From PALSA-1006 sp036171275 (GTDB lineage: Bacteria; Pseudomonadota; Gammaproteobacteria; Burkholderiales; Gallionellaceae), in assembly GCA_036171275.1 (NCBI GenBank), contig JAVHQT010000067.1, forward strand, positions 1-36,478: DNA of 36,478 nt, read 5' to 3'. Both the position numbers and the translations under genes were made by a program. Numbering within the stretch: the stretch's first letter is position 1; each line of letters starts with the position of its first letter. Under the pieces are notes generated by a model that searched no databases, was not told where the DNA came from, and saw only the letters and a list, made by a program, of their open reading frames with translations. Of the stretch, positions 25,472 through 32,847 are shown in pieces.

Positions 25472-25780
25472 ATCTAATTTATAAAATTACCTAATAAAAT
25501 CATATAGTTACAATATATTGTAAAAATTAAGTCAGCGCAATCCGATTACTTTACCTCTCCGCGTAGCGACGGTTTATTTCCGCTTACGTGGCAAGGTTAG
25601 GATAGAGGTAGGGTCGTTTTAAACGCAGAAGTTTGAGATTGTTAACTGAACGCAGACGAGGCTTGCCTTGGGACAGCCTCACTCGTCAACCGTTTGGCAA
25701 CGTGTAGCCGAGCGGTTTTGACGAGTTTGTCAAAGAAAAACTGCGCACCTGACCTTGCAGTGTGTGGATGACTTTGTCTT
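25472..25780. other. Tail-to-tail intergenic stretch between ybbP and malQ
   Basis: About 310 bases without a supported gene. The first 60 are A/T-rich. Further on are overlapping inverted repeats: GACGAGGCT (25654) can pair with AGCCTC (25674-25679) or, through GACGAG, with CTCGTC (25682-25687). A second large hairpin pairs 25682-25692 with 25713-25725. A short stem with a T-run on the minus strand near 25740-25760 may end malQ transcription. No known RNA family is recognised. Confidence 0.5.
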
Positions 25781-27286
25781 TTAGGTTTCCTGTGCGCATT
25801 GCGGCAGTCTGTGGCTTGCTTCCGTGATGGTATGAAGTTGCGAGGTCAGCGCGCTGCTGACTTGTTCCCAGGTGAAGCGCCATTCCCAATAGCCTTCCGA
25901 CATGCCAGGTAAGTTCATTCTGCTGGCGCCGTCTAAACCTAAAATATCTTGCATCGGATGAATCGCCATATTCGCCACCGATTCTGATGCCGCACGAATC
26001 AAATCCCAGTGAATTTCTTTGCCGTCGGTTTTTAAATACCTGCAAACAAAATCGCGCTCGGTGGGCGAAGCCGCTTTAAACCAACCTTGTGCTGTGTTGT
26101 TATCGTGCGTTCCGCCGTACACCACGGTGTTGCGTTTGTAATTGTGCGGCAAATACGGATTGTCCATTTTTCCACCAAACGCGAATTGCAAAATGCGCAT
26201 TCCTGGGAAGTTAAATTTTTCTAATAATGCGACCACGTCGGGTGTAACGACGCCCAAATCCTCGGCAATAATGGGCAGCGTGCCTAGCTTGCATTGAATC
26301 GCGTTAAAGAGTTTTTCGCCAGGTCCAGGCTGCCATTTGCCGTTCATGGCAGTGGCTTCGCTGGCGGGAATTTCCCAGTAGCCGGCAAAGCCGCGAAAGT
26401 GGTCAATCCGGACAATATCAACCAGAGCAATCGTCTTGCGAATGCGTTGTATCCACCAGGCGAAACCATCTGCTTCATGGGTTTGCCAGCGATACAGCGG
26501 GTTGCCCCAGCGCTGTCCTGTTTCGCTAAAATAATCCGGGGGGACACCAGCAACAACGGTGGGTAATAAATTTTCATCAAGCTCAAACAGGCTTTGTCTG
26601 GCCCACACTTCTGCGCTTTGATAAGCAATAAAAATCGGAATGTCGCCAACAATTTGAACGCCTTGTTGGTTGGCGTAGGCTTTGAGTTTTCGCCATTGCC
26701 GGAAAAAACTCCATTGGCAAAAACGCCAAAAGCCAATTTCGGTGGCGAGTGTTTTTGCCGCGCTCACGAGAGCAGCGGGCACACGATGCGCTAAGTCCCC
26801 TTCCCACTGCGCCCAGTCTTGCCAGTGATTTTTTTCTGCGAGCGCCATAAATAAGGCGTAATCATCGAGCCAAGTTTGTTCAGTTAAACAAAATGCTTCA
26901 TATTCTGGATTGGGCTGAGGGCTAGCAAAAAAACGTGTTGCTGCTTGGTGCAATCGTTCCATTCGATAATGATAAACAATCGAATAATCAACGCGATACG
27001 CATCCATCTTGGCATGCGGTGTGAGTGATTCTTTGCTTAACCAGCCGTGCTGAGCGAGTTCATTTAGATCAATCAACAAGACATTGCCGGCAAAAGCAGA
27101 GTTGCTCATGTAGGGCGAATTGCCGGGGCCGATTCCGCCAAGCGGCAACATTTGCCACAAGGTTTGACCTGAGGCGACCAGCCAATCGACGAATCGAAAC
27201 GCATCTGAACCAAAATCACCTGAGCCGTGACTGCCCGGCAAAGAGGTGGGGTGAAGCAAAACACCACTACTGCGTGAAAAAATCAT
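25781..27286 (-). CDS. malQ: 4-alpha-glucanotransferase (amylomaltase, GH77)
   Basis: 501 residues, the short bacterial amylomaltase form. Starts RSSGVLLHPTSLPG and continues with DFGSDAF, then MLPLGGIGPGNSPY. The catalytic nucleophile is the aspartate of IVRIDHFRGF, the acid/base the glutamate of IIAEDLGVVTPDV, and the third acidic residue is in YGGTHDNNT. The enzyme moves maltosyl and longer units between alpha-1,4-glucans, reshaping glycogen or maltodextrin. It lies downstream of the GH57 gene and a tandem repeat on the same strand. AAAGAG precedes the ATG. Confidence 0.96.
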   Translation of the reverse strand: MIFSRSSGVLLHPTSLPGSHGSGDFGSDAFRFVDWLVASGQTLWQMLPLGGIGPGNSPYMSNSAFAGNVLLIDLNELAQHGWLSKESLTPHAKMDAYRVDYSIVYHYRMERLHQAATRFFASPQPNPEYEAFCLTEQTWLDDYALFMALAEKNHWQDWAQWEGDLAHRVPAALVSAAKTLATEIGFWRFCQWSFFRQWRKLKAYANQQGVQIVGDIPIFIAYQSAEVWARQSLFELDENLLPTVVAGVPPDYFSETGQRWGNPLYRWQTHEADGFAWWIQRIRKTIALVDIVRIDHFRGFAGYWEIPASEATAMNGKWQPGPGEKLFNAIQCKLGTLPIIAEDLGVVTPDVVALLEKFNFPGMRILQFAFGGKMDNPYLPHNYKRNTVVYGGTHDNNTAQGWFKAASPTERDFVCRYLKTDGKEIHWDLIRAASESVANMAIHPMQDILGLDGASRMNLPGMSEGYWEWRFTWEQVSSALTSQLHTITEASHRLPQCAQET

Positions 27287-27345
27287 AAAACTCTTTCAAA
27301 TCATGGGGTTACAAAAAATGAAAATTTTTAACGCCTAGGCAGCGC

Positions 27346-27436
27346 ATCAATCAACGTGACATCAATCAACGTGACATCAAGCAACGTGACATCAAGCAAC
27401 GTGACATCAAGCAACGTGACATCAAGCAACGTGACA
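27346..27436. repeat. 15-bp tandem repeat array, truncated by an assembly gap
   Basis: Six perfect head-to-tail units: two of ATCAATCAACGTGAC (27346-27375), then four of ATCAAGCAACGTGAC (27376-27435), which differ by one base. The array runs straight into 100 N. After the gap TCAAGC (27537-27542) looks like a partial unit, so the array probably continues through the gap. The unit length is a multiple of three. Read on the minus strand in one frame it encodes VTLLD/VTLID repeats and on the plus strand TSSNV, but no convincing gene start is seen. Confidence 0.9.
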
Positions 27437-27536
27437 NNNNNNNNNNNNNNNNNNNNNNNNNNNNNNNNNNNNNNNNNNNNNNNNNNNNNNNNNNNNNNNN
27501 NNNNNNNNNNNNNNNNNNNNNNNNNNNNNNNNNNNN
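27437..27536. other. Assembly gap (100 N)
   Basis: Exactly 100 undetermined bases inside the tandem repeat. A round 100 normally marks a scaffold join of unknown size, so the distance between malQ and the GH57 gene here is not reliable. Confidence 0.97.
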
Positions 27537-27583
27537 TCAAGCGTGTGAGTTGATGACTACCTGTTTGCAACGACGAAAAATCG

Positions 27584-29296
27584 TTAAGCACCGCGCCGCA
27601 TCGTACCGCCACCTTCAGCCGCGCCGCCACCTTGGCTGATGGGTAAGTGCAAGTTTTCGGGCACGGTTAGTTTGAGCAGTCGATATAGCTGCATTAAATT
27701 ATGCCGGTACAAACGATCAAAACTGCCGACGGCATCTGAGGGGTTGTAGTCGCCAAACCACCAAAACCAGTCTGAACTTTCGCAGGAAGAGAGTTGTTTT
27801 TCCGCTGCGATTTTTTCCGCTTCAGTCAGTCGCCCCGCTGCCATGACCATGTCATAACTTTGCTTGGCATTGCAGAGTAAATCCCAAGCGTGATTTTTAT
27901 CAGGCGACCCAATCCAAGTTGAAAAAGTACCATAAACCCAACTGCCGGCTACTAGACCAGCAAGCTCGCCCGTTTTTGCAATTCCTTGGCTGCCAGGTGT
28001 ATCCGCTTTGTCCAAATAGTCGGAATAGGTTGTGCTGCGGATATTGGGATGAGCGTCCAGCGCAGTGTAAAGGTCGTTTAGAAAATGGTAGCCGTTGTAC
28101 GGGTAGTATTCCCAAGCGTTTTCACCATCCAAAATAACCCCGACTAACGGAATTTCACCATTACTAGGCTTATTGGCGATGTTTTCGAGCTGGGCAATAA
28201 AATGTTTGGCGGCATCTTGTCCGTTCCAGTTGGCATATTCAAAGCCAATTAAATCTGACAGTCTGTCATCGCGGAAAAAACAGCTGACCTTGTTGGCTTT
28301 GCCTTGCAGTCGATAGGGGCGATACAGATAATCAGATTGTTCAGGCAGTCTGCCCATTTTGCGCAGACTGTTAGCTAAAACACCTTCGCCGCTGGCGGCC
28401 CAGCGACATTTTTGCCCCGCCAATACGTCGATTAAAGAGGTTGAAACCGCGCCTTCAGCAGGCCAGATTCCACGAGGCGTGACGCCAAAGCGTGCTTTAT
28501 GGCTGTTAATGGTAGATTGCAGGTGCGCCTGTACCCGTGTTTTGCCGCCTGGATATTGAATTGATTGCGGCAAACTGCTGTTCGGTTCAGATTCGCGGGC
28601 ACTACTAAAATCGAGCAGAAGCGGTGCCAGCGGATGATAGTGCGGGGTGGCAGAAATTTCGATTTGTCCGCTTTCCGCCAGCTTTCGGTAGCGCGGAATA
28701 ATATCGGTGACCACTTTACCGATTAAATCGAACAACATTTTTCGATCGGCATAGGTAAAGCTCTCGTTTTTACTCATCATTTGTACCAACACGCCATGTT
28801 CGCGCCGGACGGTTTCGCCAAACCAAGCTAAATGATACCAAGTGAGTAAATCCGCTAAAAATTGACCCGATAGATAAGAAATCGCGACTCGACCTTGCGC
28901 CTGAATGGATTGATGTAAATCAAATAGTCGTTTGTAGGCGGGGTAGGGCGCGACCATTTTATTCAAATTGCTTTTAAAGCAGCTGTCCAAAACCAACTGC
29001 CGGTCTTCGGCGCTGACCTCGTTTAAGTTCTTACAGACCAATAAACGCAGCAAAGGATCACGCAGTTTGCCGCTGGTAAATTGCTGTGTGTAATCTTCAA
29101 GCTGATCCAACAGAATTGGCACAAAGTTGACCACAGCCTTCATTTTTGGGTGCTGCTCTAAGTGATAAGCCATGTCGGAATAATCTTTGATGGCGTGTAA
29201 ATAAACCCAAGGTAAAACAAAATCTCCCGTGCTGTAATCACGATAATCTGGCTGGTGCATATGCCAAAGAAATACTAAATCGAGTGGCTTACTCAT
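27584..29296 (-). CDS. Glycoside hydrolase family 57 protein (alpha-glucan acting)
   Basis: 570 residues from ATG 29296, which has AAGGA eight bases upstream; the longer frame would start on a TTG. GH57 landmarks are FLWHMHQPDY at the N-terminus, IEISATPHYHPLAPLL (region 2), GIWPAEGAVS with the likely catalytic glutamate, and GVILDGENAWEYYPYNG with acidic residues for the second catalytic role. The family includes alpha-amylases, 4-alpha-glucanotransferases and branching enzymes. Context between glgC and malQ points to glycogen turnover; the exact activity is open. The last 15 residues are glycine-rich and end in MRRGA, close to the tandem repeat. Confidence 0.93.
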   Translation of the reverse strand: MSKPLDLVFLWHMHQPDYRDYSTGDFVLPWVYLHAIKDYSDMAYHLEQHPKMKAVVNFVPILLDQLEDYTQQFTSGKLRDPLLRLLVCKNLNEVSAEDRQLVLDSCFKSNLNKMVAPYPAYKRLFDLHQSIQAQGRVAISYLSGQFLADLLTWYHLAWFGETVRREHGVLVQMMSKNESFTYADRKMLFDLIGKVVTDIIPRYRKLAESGQIEISATPHYHPLAPLLLDFSSARESEPNSSLPQSIQYPGGKTRVQAHLQSTINSHKARFGVTPRGIWPAEGAVSTSLIDVLAGQKCRWAASGEGVLANSLRKMGRLPEQSDYLYRPYRLQGKANKVSCFFRDDRLSDLIGFEYANWNGQDAAKHFIAQLENIANKPSNGEIPLVGVILDGENAWEYYPYNGYHFLNDLYTALDAHPNIRSTTYSDYLDKADTPGSQGIAKTGELAGLVAGSWVYGTFSTWIGSPDKNHAWDLLCNAKQSYDMVMAAGRLTEAEKIAAEKQLSSCESSDWFWWFGDYNPSDAVGSFDRLYRHNLMQLYRLLKLTVPENLHLPISQGGGAAEGGGTMRRGA

Positions 29297-29324
29297 GGGA
29301 ATTTCCTTCAATTAAAAACGAAAA

Positions 29325-29357
29325 TTAAAAACGCATTCTTAATGCTAAGAATGCGTT
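29325..29357 (-). terminator. Terminator downstream of glgC
   Basis: A perfect 12-bp stem, AACGCATTCTTA (29330-29341) with its complement (29346-29357), and a 4-base loop. It is followed on the minus strand by a T-run (29329-29325). It lies between glgC and the GH57 gene, so these are not one simple operon unless there is readthrough. Confidence 0.85.
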
Positions 29358-29385
29358 AAAGTTCAATATAATCAACAAGTTAAGG

Positions 29386-30675
29386 TTATTTCGCTTGACG
29401 AATTCGCCCCATATCTTGCCCGAGCATTTCCGGTGTGATTAAGGTGACGCCGTTGGCGCTGACATGAAAGCGTTTGCCATCTTCAACGGGGTCATAACCG
29501 ACCACTAAGTTATCGGGTATGAAGCAATCTTTATCAATCACGGCACGGCGAATTTTAACGTTACGACCGACTTCGACGTTAGGCAGTAAAACCGAATCTT
29601 CCACGGTGGTAAAACTGTGCACTTTGACATTTGAATACAGTAGCGAACGGGCAACGGACGCGCCGCTAATAATGCAGCCGCCGGACACCAGAGAGTCGAC
29701 TGCGCTGCCGCGCCGCTCATCTTCATCAAACACAAATTTGGCTGGCGGTAATTGTTCTTGGTGTGTCCAAATTGGCCATTCTTTATCGTACATATTTAAG
29801 TCAGGTACAACTTTGGTCAGCTCCATATTACCTTCCCAATAAGAGTCGATCGTTCCAACGTCGCGCCAATAAGATTGGCCGCCGTCATCGCGCACACAGC
29901 TATCTTCAAAACTTTGGGCGAAAACCCGATAACCCGCAGACATTAAATGCGGAATAATATCTTTGCCAAAGTCATGAGAAGAAGTCGGATCGTCGGCGTC
30001 ACGAAGCAGCTGTTCGACTAGAAATTTGGTATTGAACACGTAGATGCCCATGCTCGCCAATGCCATTTCTGGCTTGCCGGGAATCGCAGGCGGATGGTTT
30101 GGCTTTTCAGTAAAGGTGACGACACGAGATTCATCGTTGATGCCCATTACGCCAAACGCTTTGGCATCTTCTAGCGGAACTTCAATGCAGGCAACCGACA
30201 TATCCGCATTTTTTTCAGCATGAAAAGCCAGTAGTTTGCCGTAGTCCATTTTGTAAACGTGGTCGCCAGCGAGAATTAAAACATAGTCAGGATTGGTGTC
30301 GCGCAGAATGTCTAAATTTTGAAAAACCGCATCTGCCGTGCCGGTATACCAAGATTCTTGCATCCACTGTTGCGCGGGCAATACGTCAATAAATTCACCA
30401 AATTTACCATTTAAAAAACTCCAGCCGCGTTGAATGTGTTGCAGTAGGCTGTGTGCTTTATATTGGGTGGCAACGCCAATCCGGCGAATGCCAGAATTGA
30501 CGCAGTTAGAAAGAACGAAGTCAATAATCCGAAATTTGCCGCCGAAAGGTACGGCCGGCTTCGCTCGCCAATCTGTCAGTTGATGCAGGCGACTACCGCG
30601 ACCACCTGCCAAAATCATGGCATAGGTATTTTTGGTCATCAGGCTGACAAAACGTGCTTTATCGGTTTGCGACAT
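29386..30675 (-). CDS. glgC: Glucose-1-phosphate adenylyltransferase
   Basis: 429 residues (E. coli 431). Motifs: ILAGGRGSRLHQLT, RAKPAVPFGGKFRIIDFVLSNC (allosteric lysine region), WYTGTADAVFQN, ILAGDHVYKMDY, VTFTEKP, and a left-handed beta-helix C-terminus (LLPNVEVGRNVKIRRAVID). It makes ADP-glucose, the committed step of bacterial glycogen synthesis, usually controlled by sugar phosphates. The start is fixed by AAGGAG six bases before ATG 30675; the upstream extension does not match. First gene of the minus-strand glucan group; glgA and glgB are not in view. Confidence 0.97.
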   Translation of the reverse strand: MSQTDKARFVSLMTKNTYAMILAGGRGSRLHQLTDWRAKPAVPFGGKFRIIDFVLSNCVNSGIRRIGVATQYKAHSLLQHIQRGWSFLNGKFGEFIDVLPAQQWMQESWYTGTADAVFQNLDILRDTNPDYVLILAGDHVYKMDYGKLLAFHAEKNADMSVACIEVPLEDAKAFGVMGINDESRVVTFTEKPNHPPAIPGKPEMALASMGIYVFNTKFLVEQLLRDADDPTSSHDFGKDIIPHLMSAGYRVFAQSFEDSCVRDDGGQSYWRDVGTIDSYWEGNMELTKVVPDLNMYDKEWPIWTHQEQLPPAKFVFDEDERRGSAVDSLVSGGCIISGASVARSLLYSNVKVHSFTTVEDSVLLPNVEVGRNVKIRRAVIDKDCFIPDNLVVGYDPVEDGKRFHVSANGVTLITPEMLGQDMGRIRQAK

Positions 30676-30715
30676 ATCGTTCTCCTTAATTTTATTGGCT
30701 TTTTTTGCGGGCTGA

Positions 30716-30721
30716 ATTGTA
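30716..30721 (-). promoter_or_regulatory. Candidate -10 box for glgC
   Basis: TACAAT on the minus strand preceded by TGC, resembling an extended -10, 40 bases before the glgC ATG. No clear -35 box is seen. Confidence 0.3.
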
Positions 30722-30751
30722 GCAGATTGCTTTCCAAAACACCGATAGTCA

Positions 30752-30791
30752 GCAGCGTTTCGCTGCAAAAAATGGCTAGTTTGCAGCGAAA
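30752..30791 (-). promoter_or_regulatory. Competing hairpins upstream of glgC
   Basis: A perfect 12-bp inverted repeat (30758-30769 with 30780-30791, loop of 10) shares its CGCTGC core with a second, smaller stem (30752-30757 with 30761-30766, loop of 3). The two stems cannot form together. This layout is seen in attenuators and riboswitch expression platforms, but I see no known aptamer and no terminator T-run in the right place. Confidence 0.4.
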
Positions 30792-31152
30792 AATTCGCCA
30801 TGACGGCATAGATTGTTGTTCGGTCAGAAAGAACACGCGACTTCTGTCTGTTTGAGTCAAATCGTTCCCTTGTTTTTAAGTCCAGACATGAGTGGGTAGG
30901 ATCGTATTTAGGGGGCTGCGTAACAGGGCAGACTCGCTTTTCGTTCGAGCCAAAAACCGCAACGATACCGGCAAGTTGCCCGGCCCCTTCTGTAATAGGA
31001 AGGGGCATTAAGGCAAAATTGCTGTGCTGTTACGGATAAGGTGATCAGCTGATGGCCACGTTCATCAGCGGGAAGGCAGATTCGGGTGGCTAAACCCAAA
31101 AAAACGCTGATCAAGCTTGGTGCGGGAAAGACGGAATTAGGAAAGTTATTTC
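30792..31152. other. Intergenic stretch between glgC and proA
   Basis: About 360 bases with no supported gene. A hairpin with an 8-bp stem (GCCCCTTC 30983-30990 and complement 30999-31006, loop of 8) is visible; no T-run follows on either strand. Short frames here on both strands match nothing I recognise. Confidence 0.5.
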
Positions 31153-32415
31153 TCAGCCTTCTCGAATTTGCCCGCTACCCAAAACGATAAACTTTTGCGA
31201 AGTGAGTCCTTCTAGGCCAACGGGACCGCGCGCATGAATTTTATCGGTGGAAATGCCGATTTCCGCACCTAAGCCATATTCAAAGCCATCCGCAAATCGC
31301 GTCGAGGCATTCACCATCACGCTGGCGGAATCCACTTCGCGCAGAAAGCGCAGTGCTTTGGAATAATTTTCGGTCACAATGCTATCGGTGTGCTGCGAGC
31401 TATATTCATTAATGTGCGCGATTGCCGCCGCGAGATTGGTCACGATGCGCACACTCAAAATGGGCGCGAGATATTCGGTGCGCCAATCTTGTTCCGTTGC
31501 CAATTTCATGTTGCTAATCAAGGCACTCGCCGCTGCGTCACCGCGCAATTCCACGCCTTTTGCCGTGTAAATTTGGCACAACTCTGGCAGCACTTGCGCA
31601 GCAACTTCGCTGTGCACCAGCAACGTTTCCATTGCATTGCAGACGCCGTAACGGTGCGTTTTGGCGTTGTCGGCAATGCGAATCGCCTTGGGTAAATCGG
31701 CTTCGTTATCAATATAAACGTGGCAAATGCCATCCAAGTGTTTGATAACAGGCACTTTAGCTTCGGCAGAAATTCGCGCAATCAGGCTTTTGCCACCGCG
31801 CGGCACAATCACATCCACGTATTTTTCCATGGTAATCAGTTCGCCGACGGCGGCGCGGTCGGTGGTGTTAATCACTTGCACTGCCGTTTCGGGTAATCCG
31901 GCGGCGCGTAAGCCAGCGTGAACACAGGCGGCGATAGCTTGGTTGGAGAAAATGGCCTCAGAACCACCACGCAAAATGGCCGCGTTGCCAGATTTTAAAC
32001 ACAAGCCGGCTGCATCGGCGGTGACGTTAGGACGTGATTCATAAATAATGCCAATTACGCCCAGCGGCACGCGCATTTTGCCGACTTGAATGCCCGATGG
32101 ACGATAATTTAAATCGGTGATTGCGCCGATTAAATCGGGCAGTGCGGCGATTTGTCGCAGTCCTTCCGCCATGCTGTGAATGGTTTTTTCGTTCAAGCTT
32201 AGTCGGTCGATTGCGGCGGCATCTAAGCCCGCGTTATTCGCGGCAACAAGGTCTTTTGTGTTTTCGCTAAGTATCTGATTTTTTTGAAGAATTAGGGTGT
32301 CGGCAATGGCGATTAAGGCGCGATTTTTCAGCGCGGTGTCCGTTTTAGCGAGTAGGCGTGAGGCGGCTCTTGCTTGTTGTCCGACGGATTGCATATAGCG
32401 GATTAGGTCGTTCAT
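31153..32415 (-). CDS. proA: Gamma-glutamyl phosphate reductase
   Basis: 420 residues (E. coli 417). Aldehyde-dehydrogenase-type fold with GVIGIIYESRPNVTADAAGLCLKSGNAAILRGG, the catalytic cysteine in HLDGICHVYID, and the C-terminal ARGPVGLEGLTSQKFIVLGSGQIREG. It reduces gamma-glutamyl phosphate to the semialdehyde in proline synthesis. The upstream enzyme ProB is not next to it. It follows the zinc-ribbon membrane protein by 10 bases and is probably co-transcribed with it. Confidence 0.97.
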   Translation of the reverse strand: MNDLIRYMQSVGQQARAASRLLAKTDTALKNRALIAIADTLILQKNQILSENTKDLVAANNAGLDAAAIDRLSLNEKTIHSMAEGLRQIAALPDLIGAITDLNYRPSGIQVGKMRVPLGVIGIIYESRPNVTADAAGLCLKSGNAAILRGGSEAIFSNQAIAACVHAGLRAAGLPETAVQVINTTDRAAVGELITMEKYVDVIVPRGGKSLIARISAEAKVPVIKHLDGICHVYIDNEADLPKAIRIADNAKTHRYGVCNAMETLLVHSEVAAQVLPELCQIYTAKGVELRGDAAASALISNMKLATEQDWRTEYLAPILSVRIVTNLAAAIAHINEYSSQHTDSIVTENYSKALRFLREVDSASVMVNASTRFADGFEYGLGAEIGISTDKIHARGPVGLEGLTSQKFIVLGSGQIREG

Positions 32416-32425
32416 TTTTGACTCT

Positions 32426-32758
32426 TTACTTTAAGGCGGCGCCGCAATATGGGCACACGCTAGGTTTGTACGCGATGGCAAAGCTGATTTCACTGGGTGT
32501 GCCATCGTCTTTGGTGGGCACAACCACTTTTTCGCATACCGGGCAGCGGTAATAGCGTTTCGCGCTAATGACAAAGACCATGCCGCTGCCGAAAAAAATG
32601 CTATTCGCTAACAAAATTGCCCAATTCTTTTCCCCTGGCAACGCCCATGCCATGACCAAACAAGCGAGCAACATTAACAGCAACATCGGGAAAATGCCAC
32701 GCCAAGCAAATTGGGATTTGCGGCGTTGAAACTCAAGTACTGATTGCGGGATATTCAT
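32426..32758 (-). CDS. Small membrane protein with a zinc-ribbon
   Basis: 110 residues. Two hydrophobic helices (about 20-40 and 45-65) are followed by a four-cysteine zinc-ribbon: YRCPVCEKVV (about 70-79) and VCPYCGAALK at the end. AGGAA lies seven bases before the ATG. I do not recognise a named family. The cytoplasmic zinc-ribbon on a hairpin anchor suggests a structural or sensing role rather than catalysis. It is first in a two-gene unit with proA, but a functional link to proline synthesis is not evident. Confidence 0.7.
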   Translation of the reverse strand: MNIPQSVLEFQRRKSQFAWRGIFPMLLLMLLACLVMAWALPGEKNWAILLANSIFFGSGMVFVISAKRYYRCPVCEKVVVPTKDDGTPSEISFAIAYKPSVCPYCGAALK

Positions 32759-32801
32759 TAAAGTTTCCTAGGTAACTTATTGATTATAAACAAGTTTTTA
32801 T

Positions 32802-32826
32802 AAAAAAACCCGCCTAAGCGGGTTTT
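32802..32826 (-). terminator. Terminator of the DUF485-actP unit
   Basis: A perfect 9-bp stem, AAAACCCGC (32805-32813) and its complement (32818-32826), with a 4-base loop. A run of seven T follows on the minus strand, ending the actP transcript. Confidence 0.9.
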
Positions 32827-32847
32827 AAATTTACAACGTGGCGCTGC

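Noticed and set aside
27346..27436. CRISPR array
   Set aside because: The 15-bp units are directly adjacent with no spacers; this is a simple tandem repeat.
27327..27630. VTLLD-repeat protein gene on the minus strand
   Set aside because: The open frame depends on the N gap and starts inside the GH57 gene in another frame; kept as a finding about the repeat, not as a gene.
30676..31008. Long N-terminal extension of glgC
   Set aside because: AAGGAG right before ATG 30675 and the family length fix the start; the extension has no similarity to GlgC.
30908..31114. 68-codon minus-strand frame in the glgC-proA gap
   Set aside because: It is rich in Cys and Arg, has no ribosome site and no recognisable domain; probably chance.
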